52,819 bases of DNA from Spirochaetes bacterium GWB1_27_13 (lineage in GTDB: Bacteria > Spirochaetota > GWE2-31-10 > MWDO01): positions 1 through 52,819 of the forward strand of contig MIAN01000261.1 in assembly GCA_001829125.1 (NCBI GenBank), given 5' to 3'. Shown here one piece after another: positions 10,219-20,700 of the stretch (position 1 is the first letter of the stretch; each line of letters opens with the position of its first letter). The position numbers and the translations under genes were made by a program. The notes under the pieces are model-generated. The model saw nothing but the letters and a program-made list of their open reading frames with translations, was not told the origin of the DNA and did no database searches.

Positions 10219-11742
10219 ATGCTAAAACTTTTAAAAACATTAGTTTCTTCTATATTATTAGTTTTATTTATATTGTGTTTCTTAATAATAAACAATTTCT
10301 TCGATTTTTTGGCTAATGTTCTTACAACTATGCAATTTATGCCTTCTTTTATTAGTTTATTCAATTTAAAATCTTTTTTCACGGTTTTAAGTTTTTTATT
10401 TATAATTACATTAACTTTTCTCTTTGGTAGAATATACTGTTCTTTTATATGTCCTCTCGGTTTTTTACAGGATTTTTTCATTAAATTTACTAGCTTATAT
10501 AAAAAAAATAGTTATAAATACTTCAATAAGATAAATTTTCTTAGATATGGTATTTTAATTTTATTAATTATTTTTTTTATATCAGGTAATTTATTAATCA
10601 CAAATTTATTAGACCCCTACTCTATTTTTGGTAGAATAATTACAGATTTAATAAAACCTCTAATAATATGGATAAATAATTTTTTTTATGAATCTCTAAA
10701 TAAATCCCAAATTTATCTATTTATCCATATAAAATTAGAAAAAATTAATTTATTTGTTATTTTTACAACATTAATCTTTTTTATATCAATTTTAATAACT
10801 TCTCTATTAAAAGGAAGACTTTATTGTAACTCAATTTGTCCAGTTGGCACTCTACTTGGTTTTATATCTAAAATTTCTTTATTTAAAATAAATTTAAATT
10901 CGGAAACTTGCACAAAATGTGGTCTTTGTGAAAAAAAATGTATTGCAAGTTGTATAGATAGCAAAAATAATTACATAGACCAAAGTCTTTGTGTTAGATG
11001 TTTTAATTGCTTAGATGTTTGTAAACCAAAATCTTTAAGTTTTAACATTCTAAAACCAAAACCACAATTTAACCTATCAAGAAGGCATTTTATTTCTAAC
11101 TCATTTAATTATTTATTTGCAATATTTCTAACAAGTTTTTTTCCATTAAAATTTTTATTTGGCAAATCCATTCCACAAAAATTTAATAATAAATTAATAA
11201 TTCCACCAGGCGGTTTAAATATAAAACACTTTTCAAATAATTGCACAGGCTGTCTTTTATGTGTAAATAAATGCCCCAAAAAAATAATTCGGGCTAATTT
11301 CTTAGAACATCAAGCATTACAAATAATGCAAGCATCTATAAATTATTCTTATGGATTTTGTGATTATGAATGTAATATTTGTTCACAAGTATGTCCTACA
11401 AACGCATTAATACCACTTTCTCTATCAGAAAAAAAACTTACTCAAATTGGGATAGTTCAATTTATTGAAAAAGATTGTATTGTCGTTAAGAATCAAAAAG
11501 ATTGTGGTGCATGCTCTGAACATTGCCCTACAAAAGCAGTTTACATGATCCCTTATAAGGAAAATTTATTTATACCAGCAACAAACACAGAAATTTGCAT
11601 TGGCTGTGGTGCTTGCGAATATGCCTGCCCTGCAATACCAAAAGCGATTATAGTTAATGGTAACTCAGAGCATAAAAAGGCAAAAATTGTAAAGTCTAAC
11701 AAAAATATTGAAAAAGTTAAAAATAATGATTTTCCTTTTTAA
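10219..11742 (+). CDS. Polytopic NapH-like 4Fe-4S protein fused to a NapG/NapF-like polyferredoxin
   Basis: N-terminal TM segments with CSFICPLG and CNSICPVG; CxxCxxCxxxC clusters on both sides of an internal SRRHFISNSFNYLFAIFLTSFF segment. Confidence 0.8.
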   Translation: MLKLLKTLVSSILLVLFILCFLIINNFFDFLANVLTTMQFMPSFISLFNLKSFFTVLSFLFIITLTFLFGRIYCSFICPLGFLQDFFIKFTSLYKKNSYKYFNKINFLRYGILILLIIFFISGNLLITNLLDPYSIFGRIITDLIKPLIIWINNFFYESLNKSQIYLFIHIKLEKINLFVIFTTLIFFISILITSLLKGRLYCNSICPVGTLLGFISKISLFKINLNSETCTKCGLCEKKCIASCIDSKNNYIDQSLCVRCFNCLDVCKPKSLSFNILKPKPQFNLSRRHFISNSFNYLFAIFLTSFFPLKFLFGKSIPQKFNNKLIIPPGGLNIKHFSNNCTGCLLCVNKCPKKIIRANFLEHQALQIMQASINYSYGFCDYECNICSQVCPTNALIPLSLSEKKLTQIGIVQFIEKDCIVVKNQKDCGACSEHCPTKAVYMIPYKENLFIPATNTEICIGCGACEYACPAIPKAIIVNGNSEHKKAKIVKSNKNIEKVKNNDFPF

Positions 11743-11749
11743 AAATATC

Positions 11750-11778
11750 TTGTAAATTATTAAATTTACTGCTATAAT
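11750..11778 (+). promoter_or_regulatory. Candidate sigma-70-type promoter for the CDS at 11789
   Basis: TTGTAA, 17 nt, TATAAT. Confidence 0.55.
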
Positions 11779-11788
11779 TTATTTATAT

Positions 11789-12427
11789 ATGATAAGAAAA
11801 AATATTTGTTTATTATTACTTTTATTTAATTCTTTTCTTTTTGCTGAAGATTTAGTTCTCAATAAGATTATATACAAAAAAGTCTTATTGGATTTTGATC
11901 AACCAAGTTTAATCAATGTTTATCTTAATCCAATGAATGTCTCAGATGTTGTTGTTATGTTTAATGGAAAAGAATTAAAAAATATTCACAAAAACTTCAA
12001 TTCATTTATAAAAGATGACACAAATTTTTTCCCTTCTTTTAATTTTGAAGTAACTAATGTAAAAAAAGAAAATTTACTCCAAATTTATGTTGTTTTATCT
12101 CAAGGTTTAACGATAAACTCTGAGGCAACAATATTTTTTGAAAAAGGAATTGTTATAGATGATAGTAATTTCCAAACAAAAAAAAATAAGGTCTTTTTTG
12201 TAAAAGCAGGTGAATACTATAACGATGAAATTTTTTACGATCTAAAAATAGAAAACGATAGCCTAATTGAAAAATTAGAAGAAATAGTTAGAAATAACTT
12301 TTTATATTACAAACTAAAAACTATAAAGACCGGTACTACAAGATTAGATATTTTTAAATATGATGAATCTTTAGAAAAACAGGATATTTCTCCTATCAAA
12401 TCTATAAAAATAACAATTCAAAATTGA
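11789..12427 (+). CDS. Hypothetical exported protein
   Basis: ORF with N-terminal signal MIRKNICLLLLLFNSFLFAED. Confidence 0.6.
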   Translation: MIRKNICLLLLLFNSFLFAEDLVLNKIIYKKVLLDFDQPSLINVYLNPMNVSDVVVMFNGKELKNIHKNFNSFIKDDTNFFPSFNFEVTNVKKENLLQIYVVLSQGLTINSEATIFFEKGIVIDDSNFQTKKNKVFFVKAGEYYNDEIFYDLKIENDSLIEKLEEIVRNNFLYYKLKTIKTGTTRLDIFKYDESLEKQDISPIKSIKITIQN

Positions 12428-12443
12428 TTTTTTTAAATTTTGT

Positions 12444-12472
12444 TTGTAATTTTTTTAAAATTATAGTATATT
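12444..12472 (+). promoter_or_regulatory. Candidate promoter for the HAD-family CDS
   Basis: TTGTAA, 17 nt, TATATT; 9 nt upstream of the ATG. Confidence 0.45.
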
Positions 12473-12481
12473 CACATCACT

Positions 12482-13117
12482 ATGAAAAATATTGCATTAT
12501 TTGATATTGATTACACTTTAATTTCTTGTGACAGTTTTATTTTATTTGTATTCTTTTTAATACAAAAAAATCCTCTTAAAATTATCTATTTTCCATTTTT
12601 ATTTTTTGTTAGTATTTTAAGAGTTTTTAAATTAATTTCACTAGATAAATTTAAATCATATTGGCTCATTTTTATAAATAATTTCACAAAAGAAAAACTC
12701 GATTCTTTATCAAAAGAATTTGTGGAAAAACATATTCTTAAAAGAATAAAAAAAGAATCAGTCGAAGAAATAAAAACTCTAAAAGAAAAAGGCTACTTAA
12801 TAATACTTGCAACTGCCTCATTTGACTTTTACATCAAATATTTTGTAGAGCATTTACCAAAGGTTGACTATTATTTTGCTACAAAAATCGTAACAAAAAA
12901 CGATAAAGCAACACCTAAAATCGAAGGTAAAAACTGCAAAGGTAAAGAAAAAATTAGACGTATTTTAGAAATTATACCAAAAGAACAAATAAAAAAAGAT
13001 AATTCTTTTGGATACTCAGATAGTAAAACAGACTTACCATTTTTAGAACTTGTAGAAAAGTTTAACCTTATAGACAAAAAACAATGGAAAATTATAACAC
13101 AGATTAGCACTAATTAA
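12482..13117 (+). CDS. HAD-superfamily (HAD-IB/SerB-like) hydrolase
   Basis: ALFDIDYTLISCDSF (DxDxT), LATAS, and YSDSKTDLPFLELV motifs. Confidence 0.8.
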   Translation: MKNIALFDIDYTLISCDSFILFVFFLIQKNPLKIIYFPFLFFVSILRVFKLISLDKFKSYWLIFINNFTKEKLDSLSKEFVEKHILKRIKKESVEEIKTLKEKGYLIILATASFDFYIKYFVEHLPKVDYYFATKIVTKNDKATPKIEGKNCKGKEKIRRILEIIPKEQIKKDNSFGYSDSKTDLPFLELVEKFNLIDKKQWKIITQISTN

Positions 13118-13121
13118 GATT
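13096..13121 (-). repeat. Decamer-type intergenic repeat, minus orientation, overlapping the HAD CDS 3' end
   Basis: Minus strand reads AATCTTAATTAGTGCTAATCTGTGTTATA. Confidence 0.55.
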
Positions 13122-13196
13122 GACATAGAATTTTGTTGGATTTTATATAAATTGCCATTTTTACATCAATTTTAACAATATAATACTGATTTTGCT

Positions 13197-13227
13197 TATA
13201 TTGACAATTGTTCAAATTGTCAATATA
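13197..13227. repeat. Intergenic hairpin with 13-bp perfect stem and GTTCA loop
   Basis: TATATTGACAATT-GTTCA-AATTGTCAATATA. Confidence 0.85.
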
Positions 13228-13230
13228 TAC

Positions 13231-13319
13231 CTTAAACGCTTATATATCTATTAATTCATTTATATCAAACAAATTACAAGTAAGCAATGTCAATTATATC
13301 CTTTTTAGAAGCGTTTAAG
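13231..13319. repeat. 11-bp perfect inverted repeat CTTAAACGCTT...AAGCGTTTAAG
   Basis: Arms at 13231-13241 and 13309-13319; pairing continues outward into ATATATA with a one-base bulge. Confidence 0.75.
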
Positions 13320-13374
13320 TATATATTATATGGAATAATGAGTATCTACTCTTTGTCTTCATAGTTCATATTGT

Positions 13375-14208
13375 CTATTTTTTTAAATCTTTTCTAATTT
13401 TTTCTAAAGTTTTTTTGCTATAAAATTTGTCACCAAATCTATAATGAAGCCCAACATTTGCTAAAGATGGAAAATTTATCCATTTGCCATCAGGCACACT
13501 ACCCCATGGAATTGGAAACGTATAACCAGATTCTATAGCAAAACTCCATTCCATATTTGTACCAAATCTAACTTCGTAACCAACCATAACAGGAGAAAAC
13601 AAAACATAAATAGATGTGCTAAATAAATCAAAATCAACTTTAGGAAAAATCGAATAATAAATGCAGTGTTCCTTTAAAACACCAAATCGTATAGCTACTG
13701 TTAAATCAGTTGCAAAATAAATACTATGCCTATTTTTTATAGTTAGATAATCTTTACCAAACTGTAAAAAACCTTTTTCTTTATCAATTAGACTGTCTAA
13801 TGTATCTTGATATTTGTAACCAAATCGCCCTCTAAGCCCCATAAAAAAGAATTTATTTGGGGTCTCATAAATTTTAAAATGTAGTAATAAGTTGGCAAGA
13901 TAAACATGAGGTAAAAGACTCGCCCCACCTTCTATACCAATATTAAAATATTCTGTTACTGCATATCTATAACCCAAAAATACTGTCGAAAATCCAGTCC
14001 ATTCATCATCCGTCCTAAAATAGAATGAATGATCACCTTTTATTAACATCCCCCCTTTTTGTGAGAATACAGGATTTTCATTTTCATATTTTACTTTTCT
14101 TTCTTTTAATGCTTTTTTGTACTCTTTTTCAAATTCATCATCTTTATCAGTTCCTGCAAAAGAGAGATAGACACAAAAAATACATAGAAGCACTATTAAA
14201 TTTTTCAT
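13375..14208 (-). CDS. Hypothetical exported/outer-membrane beta-rich protein
   Basis: Signal peptide MKNLIVLLCIFCVYLSFAGT; alternating aromatic-rich strands. Confidence 0.55.
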   Translation of the reverse strand: MKNLIVLLCIFCVYLSFAGTDKDDEFEKEYKKALKERKVKYENENPVFSQKGGMLIKGDHSFYFRTDDEWTGFSTVFLGYRYAVTEYFNIGIEGGASLLPHVYLANLLLHFKIYETPNKFFFMGLRGRFGYKYQDTLDSLIDKEKGFLQFGKDYLTIKNRHSIYFATDLTVAIRFGVLKEHCIYYSIFPKVDFDLFSTSIYVLFSPVMVGYEVRFGTNMEWSFAIESGYTFPIPWGSVPDGKWINFPSLANVGLHYRFGDKFYSKKTLEKIRKDLKK

Positions 14209-14915
14209 AAATTATTACCTTCAATATCATCAATAAATTTTTCTTTTATTACCTTTTCATCTTTTTTGTTATCCTTTTCTATTTTATCAGAATCTTGCTT
14301 CTTTTTATTATTTTTTATTTTTTCTTGTTTCAATTTTCGCTCTTTCATCCTTTGTTCATCAAGCTCTTTATAAATTATTTTTCTCCACTCTGGTAAATCA
14401 TCATAAGCACTACTTACAAACTCGAGGTCTCCTTCTACTGGCTTTATTTTGTAATACCTTACATAATAGGTAAGATAACTAAAAGTATCCAATAATTCTA
14501 CCCCCGTAAAACAATCATCTTTGCCTCTTCCTTGATGTAAAATACCCAAAATAACACAACTATTATATGCCTGAGTTCTTGTTAAAAAAGGATTTTCTTT
14601 TGCTCCCTCAAGGTCAAATACTTTACAAACCCAATAAGCAAATTCTTTTCTTGTGATTACAGGATTTATCTCAGTTGGAATAATAGGAATTCTTACCTGA
14701 AAAAGTTTTTTTTCAGCAGCCCACAAAACATTCTCTATAAAAATATCAGTATCTTCTTTATCATCATATAAAAGCCTCATTAAAGTTATTGCATCATTAA
14801 ATGTAGCAATCTCCTTTTCAGAGAGTCTTATAAAAAAATCATTCTCTTGAGAAAAAATAAAAAAATTAGATAATATAAAAATAATAAGTAAAAGTTTTTT
14901 CATAACAATCTCCAT
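14205..14915 (-). CDS. Hypothetical exported protein with charged Lys/Asp-rich tail
   Basis: Signal peptide MKKLLLIIFILSNFFIFSQ; overlaps the downstream CDS by 4 nt. Confidence 0.55.
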   Translation of the reverse strand: MEIVMKKLLLIIFILSNFFIFSQENDFFIRLSEKEIATFNDAITLMRLLYDDKEDTDIFIENVLWAAEKKLFQVRIPIIPTEINPVITRKEFAYWVCKVFDLEGAKENPFLTRTQAYNSCVILGILHQGRGKDDCFTGVELLDTFSYLTYYVRYYKIKPVEGDLEFVSSAYDDLPEWRKIIYKELDEQRMKERKLKQEKIKNNKKKQDSDKIEKDNKKDEKVIKEKFIDDIEGNNL

Positions 14916-14917
14916 AT

Positions 14918-14960
14918 AACAAAGATTTGCACGGATTGGTTGGAGAAATTACACAGATTA
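14918..14960 (-). repeat. Decamer-type intergenic repeat (minus orientation) abutting the CDS start
   Basis: Minus strand: TAATCTGTGT..AATCCGTGCAAATCTTTGTTATATGGAG. Confidence 0.55.
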
Positions 14961-15011
14961 TATTAAATTATCTTTTCTTCTGTCAATTTTAAAACTAATA
15001 ACAACCAGTAT

Positions 15012-15050
15012 AATCGTATCCATAACGTAATCTGTGCTAATCCGTATTAT
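15012..15050 (+). repeat. Decamer-type intergenic repeat (plus orientation)
   Basis: AATCGTATCC..AATCTGTGCTAATCCGTATTATA. Confidence 0.55.
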
Positions 15051-15104
15051 ATAAATTATACTATATAATTACAAAATATTCTATTAAAATAGAAAAAAAA
15101 TTAA

Positions 15105-16586
15105 TTAATTAAGAGTATCTTTAAACTTATCCAATTCATCTCTTACAAGCAAAGCCTCTTCTCTTAAATGTTCAAAAAATATATAAATATTTTTTAAATC
15201 TTTTTCTTTTGATTTTTTTTCTATTTCAAAAGCTATTTTAGATAATTTCTTTGCTCCAAAATTTAATACAGTACCTTTAAATTTATGAGACAAATATTTA
15301 ATTTGCTCAAAATCCTCTTTTAAGATAGAATCTTTAATTAATTCAATTTGTTTTGGATAATCACTAAGAAAATAATCTATAACATCAACTGCTATTTCTT
15401 TCTTGAATTTAGATAAATCCTCAAAATCAACTGATTTTTCATTATTATTCTCTAATTTTTTATCAATTTCTTTACAATCATTTCTTACAGGTAAAATAAA
15501 ATGAAATATACTCCCTTTGCCTTCTTGACTTTCAAACCAGATTCTACCACCCATAAGTTCAATAAGATTTTTAGAAATTATAAGACCAAGCCCAGAGCCT
15601 CCATACTTTCTTGATGTACTGCTATCTACTTGACTAAATTTTTGAAATAATTTTTCTATTTTATTGGATGGAATACCTATACCTGTATCTATAATAGAAA
15701 AAATTGTATAAATTTCATTATTTTCTTTGAAATTATCAATTAAAAGTTTTATATAACCTTTTTCAGTAAATTTAATAGCATTTCCTATTAAATTAATTAA
15801 AACCTGTCTTAATTTAACCTCATCACCATAAATTAAATCAAAAACTCTATTATTAATAGATACGCTAAACTCTAATTTTTTCCGTAAGGCATTTAGTTTC
15901 ATAATATTTTCAACACTTTTTATAATTTCTCTTAAACTAAAATTACACTCTTCTAGTCTAACATTCCCAGATTCAATTCTAGAAAAATCAAGAATATCAT
16001 TTATAATACTCAAAAGTGCTTCGGCAGAAGTCATTATTAATTCTATATATTCTTTTTGTTCATCATTTATATCTGTCCCTAAAAGAATATCCGAAAATCC
16101 TAAAATTGCATTCATAGGAGTTCTTATTTCGTGACTCATAGTTGCCAAAAAATCACTTTTTGCCTTATTAGCAAGTTTAGCCTCTTCTTTTGTTAGTTTT
16201 AATTCTTTATCTAAATTAAATTTATATAAAGCAATTTCTATGTTAATTATTATTTCTTTCAAACTAAAAGGTTTAAGTATATACCCATAAGCACCATCAA
16301 TTTTTGCTCTATCTAATATAGAGTTATTAGTATGAGACGTTAAAAATAATACTGGAATATTATATTTTTCATAAATTATTTTTGCAGCTTCAATTCCATC
16401 AATATCACCATCCAAAACTACATCCATCAATATTAAGTCTGGCTTACATTCCCCTACTTTGTCAATAGCATCTTCTCCAGAAACAAGTATATCTATAACA
16501 TCGTAATTAGAAGACTCAAGGGATTGTTTTAAGTCATAACCAACTAAAACTTCATCTTCAACAATTAATATTTTTTTCTTGTCCAT
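15105..16586 (-). CDS. Hybrid two-component protein: receiver, histidine kinase, C-terminal HPt-like
   Basis: KKILIVEDEVLVGYDL..LILMDVVLDG..LTSH; MSHEIRTPMNAILGF H-box; GTGIGIP, GGSGLGL; SHKFKGTVLNFGAKKL HPt-like. Start chosen at MDKKKIL. Confidence 0.85.
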   Translation of the reverse strand: MDKKKILIVEDEVLVGYDLKQSLESSNYDVIDILVSGEDAIDKVGECKPDLILMDVVLDGDIDGIEAAKIIYEKYNIPVLFLTSHTNNSILDRAKIDGAYGYILKPFSLKEIIINIEIALYKFNLDKELKLTKEEAKLANKAKSDFLATMSHEIRTPMNAILGFSDILLGTDINDEQKEYIELIMTSAEALLSIINDILDFSRIESGNVRLEECNFSLREIIKSVENIMKLNALRKKLEFSVSINNRVFDLIYGDEVKLRQVLINLIGNAIKFTEKGYIKLLIDNFKENNEIYTIFSIIDTGIGIPSNKIEKLFQKFSQVDSSTSRKYGGSGLGLIISKNLIELMGGRIWFESQEGKGSIFHFILPVRNDCKEIDKKLENNNEKSVDFEDLSKFKKEIAVDVIDYFLSDYPKQIELIKDSILKEDFEQIKYLSHKFKGTVLNFGAKKLSKIAFEIEKKSKEKDLKNIYIFFEHLREEALLVRDELDKFKDTLN

Positions 16587-16596
16587 AGTCTGCCTT

Positions 16597-17778
16597 TCAC
16601 ATATGTTTTCTAATTTCACTAAATTCTATCTTATAATAAACACCATCTTGATTTTTAATTTCCATTTTTCCACGAAGTTGATAAGTAAGTAATTTTATTA
16701 ATGTTAAACCAAGTGTTTTAGGTTTTTCTATGTCAATATTTATTGGCAAACCAATCCCATTATCAGAAATGCTTAATTCTATTTTGTTTTCTATTTGAGA
16801 CAAGGATAGGTTTATTTCTCCTTTTTTTCCATTAGGAAAAGCATATTTAAAACTATTAGATATAATTTCATTTATTATCAAACCACAAGGTATAGCAATA
16901 TCTATATTTAAAAAAACATTAGAAATATTAAGATTAAATTTAATATTAGTATCAACATTAAAAGAATAAATCAAATTATATATAAGGTCTCTTATATAAC
17001 CATCAAAATCTATTTTTGATAAATTTTCTGACTGATATAGCTTTTCATGTACCAAAGAAATAGACCTTATTCTATTTTGAGATTCTTTAAAAGCTTCGAC
17101 TATCTCTTGATTTTCTATTTTTTCAGCTTGAAGACTTAAAAGACTTGATACAACCTGTAAGTTATTTTTTACTCTATGATATATTTCTTTTAATAAAACT
17201 TCTTTTTCTTCCATAGAATCTTTTATTTTTTCTTCATTTATTTTTCTTTCCGTTATATCAATAACCGCAGTTAGAATTTTTGGTTGGTTATTTTGATTTT
17301 CTTCTAATAGAATACTAACAAGATTTCCATAAAAAAAAATTCCATCTTTTGTTTTTAGTTTTAATTCACAAGTTTCTTTTTGCTTTGTCTCCAAAGTTTT
17401 ATTTAAATGAACAAAAAAATCGCTAAAAGACTCTGTTGCAACAAAACTAGAAAAAAGTTGTTTTACAAGTATATCTTCCTCAAAATTAAATTGTTTTATG
17501 GAAGTAAAATTTGCTTCAAGGATTAAACCATTCTCATTTAATATAAAATAACTAACAGGTGAATAATTAAAAAGTTTCAAATATTTATTTGTCATCTCTT
17601 GAATTTGATCATAAGAATTATTTAACTCCTCATTTTGAAGTTCGAGTTCAATTTGATATGTTTGTAATTCGGCAATTAATTGTTTTATATCCTTTGAACC
17701 CAAATTATTATTTCTGTCATAATTTGATAGTACTTCTAAAGCTCTTTTTCTCAATGTTTCCTTTTTTTCATCATACAT
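16597..17778 (-). CDS. PAS domain sensor histidine kinase (HisKA_2/HWE-like)
   Basis: KEIYHRVKNNLQVVSSLLSLQ H-box typical of HisKA_2; NEIISNSFKYAFP N-box; DNGIGLP G-box. Confidence 0.85.
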   Translation of the reverse strand: MYDEKKETLRKRALEVLSNYDRNNNLGSKDIKQLIAELQTYQIELELQNEELNNSYDQIQEMTNKYLKLFNYSPVSYFILNENGLILEANFTSIKQFNFEEDILVKQLFSSFVATESFSDFFVHLNKTLETKQKETCELKLKTKDGIFFYGNLVSILLEENQNNQPKILTAVIDITERKINEEKIKDSMEEKEVLLKEIYHRVKNNLQVVSSLLSLQAEKIENQEIVEAFKESQNRIRSISLVHEKLYQSENLSKIDFDGYIRDLIYNLIYSFNVDTNIKFNLNISNVFLNIDIAIPCGLIINEIISNSFKYAFPNGKKGEINLSLSQIENKIELSISDNGIGLPINIDIEKPKTLGLTLIKLLTYQLRGKMEIKNQDGVYYKIEFSEIRKHM

Positions 17779-17789
17779 AACCTACTCCT

Positions 17790-20700
17790 TTATGACAAGT
17801 ATTTATTATCTAAAAAAAAGATAGCTCCTGCTAAATTATTTAAATCATCAAAAATAGGTATACCATCAATTGAAACTGAAATTATTTTTTCAGACTTCAA
17901 TTTTATATTGTAGATCATATTTTTAATTTCATCTTTTTTAGTTTTAATTTTAGAAAATGGTAAGTCATTTAAATCAATTTCTTTATTGTTAGTATCTAAA
18001 AATATCCAGTCTGGATTATTAAAATTTGTATTTAGAATTTTATTTTTATCTATTTCAAAAATTTTTTCTAGTTTCTTATTAGTATAAAGAATTTTACCTT
18101 TATAATCAATATATAGCAAGGCTTTTGATGAAAATTTTAATATTTTTGATAAAATAGATTCTTCTATTAATAATTTATTTTCTTTTGTTTTAATATCAAT
18201 AATATCTTGAGATACATTAACATAATTAGTAATTTCACCTATTTCATCCCTAATTCCAGAAATAGAAGCAGAAATCCAATACAACTCACCATTCTTTTTT
18301 CTATTACAAAGTTTACCCCTCCAAATTTTACCTTCTTTAATAGTTTTCAAAATATCTTCATAAACAGATGGTGACATTAAAGCAAACTTTAAAATCCGAA
18401 CATTTTTTCCTATAATCTCATCTAAACAATATCCTGTTTTTTCAAGAAATATTGGATTGACATATTGAATGTTTCCATTTACATCTGTAATTATAATAGA
18501 ATTTAAACTTTGCTCTACTGCATAAGAAAATTTTTTGATATTTTCTACGGATTCTTTTAATTTTGTTATATTAACAAATGTTAAAACACATCCTTTTACT
18601 TTATTATCCTTCGTTGTATAAGGTAAAATTCTTAGCAAATACCAACTTCCTTTTATAGTTTGAATTTCTATTTCTTTTAAGATTAATGATTCAAAGACTT
18701 TTTCAGTCTCTTCAACTAAATCTATATATTTAAAATTGCAAGAAATACGACTTAATGGTTTACCAATATCTGATTTTAATAAATTTATTTCGTCTCCATC
18801 AACTTGAATATATTTTCTTATATATAATTTTTTATCAAGAAAAATAGTAACATTATCAGTAATTTTTGATAAATTATTAATATCATCATTCAAATCTGTA
18901 AGTTCTTTTATCTTTGATTGATATTGAGAACTTATTGTTATTATTTCTCCATTCAACTCCTCATTTATACTTTGTAATTCCTCATTTGCAACAAGTAACT
19001 CCTCATTTGTTGACTGAAGCTCTTCTTTTGAAGTTTCAAGCTCTTCAATTACTGTTTGTAAATCCTCTTTAATGTACTGTAAATCATGTTCTAAATCCAT
19101 AATCCTTTGACTTGCCTTATTTTCAACATCAAATCTTTCTATATTATCATTAGTATCTAAAATTTTATTTTCTTGAAAAATTATCAGAATATATGTTTGA
19201 TCTGTTTTTGTATCAATACAAGGCTTAATATTTAAAGTTAAAGATTTTACCACATCTTTTTCTTTAAAAATAACATCTTTATAAATAAGTTCTTTTTTAT
19301 CTTTTAATACTCTATGAATAGCAGTGCTAAGAGCTATTGACAGGTCATCTTTTACCATTTTTAGAATATCAAGACTTATTTTACCAGAAGGTATCTTTAA
19401 ATATTGATTAATATCACCATAAGCATGCAATAATTCATTATTTTCGTTTACTATTATACTTAAAGGAACATATTGTTCAATTAATTGTTCATAAATAGAA
19501 TTAATAAAAATATCAGTGGCACTATTCTTTAATTTAGAAAAATTAATTCGTTCTTTGGAATAGGCATCTGTATTTTCTGGATTATAAATATTAATAGAAT
19601 CTATTTCCATTGTTTTGATACCGTCTTGATGTTGATAAATTTTAAATTTGGATACAAAAGAAACAAAAAAATTGTCCCAATCACCAATAGTTTCAGATGT
19701 ACCCAAAAATAAAAAAGAACCTTTATTCAAAGCGAAATGAAACAGAGAAATTACTTTTTTTTGTAAAACATTTTGTAAATAGATTAAAAGATTTCTACAA
19801 CTAATCAAATCTATTTTTGAAAAAGGAGGGTCTTTTATAATATTATGTCTTGCAAAAATAATCATTTCTCTAATGCAAGGCATAATTTTATAATTATCAC
19901 CTTTTTTTGTAAAATATTTTTGTAATCTATCCTCTCCAACATCAGCAATTATACTTTCTGGATAAATTCCAGTACTTGCAATGCTAACAGCATTTGTATC
20001 TATATCCGTTGCAAAAATTTTAATATCAAATTTCTTATTTGTTTTTTCCATATATTCTTTAAATAAAATTGCAATAGAATAAGCCTCTTCGCCAGTAGAA
20101 CAACCAGCAACCCAAACTCTTATTGGAGAATTTGAAATTTTATTTTCAAAAATTGATGGGATAACTTTTAGACTAATTTCTTCAAAAGCATCTGTGTCTC
20201 TAAAAAAACTCGTTACTCCTATTAATAATTCTTTAGATAATGTTATAATTTCATTTGAATATTCTAATAAATATCTAACATAATCATTTAAATTTCCTAT
20301 CTGATTTATAGAAAGTCTTCTTTCTATTCTTCTTAATACTGTTGTTTCTTTATAATAACTAAAATCAATCCCTGTTTTATTTCTAATTAATGCAAAAATC
20401 TTTGTTAAACAATCATTATCTTGTAATAAACTAATATGATTCTTACTTAAAACATAAGGATTTTGTATATATTTTAGCAATTCTTCTGGCATTTTTTCAG
20501 CTGATAAAACATAGTCTACAATACCAGTAGAAATAGCACTCCTTGGCATACCATCAAATTTTGCACTCTTTTCATCCTGAACCATAACCATTCCGTTAGC
20601 TTCTTTTATAGCTCTGATGCCTCTTGTTCCGTCACTTCCTGTTCCAGACAAAATTATGCCAATCGATTTTTTACCTTGATCCTTTGCCAAAGATTTAAAA

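Noticed and set aside
10191-10481. Minus-strand Lys-rich ORF
   Set aside because: Antisense to TM-encoding DNA of the polyferredoxin gene; AT-rich composition artefact.
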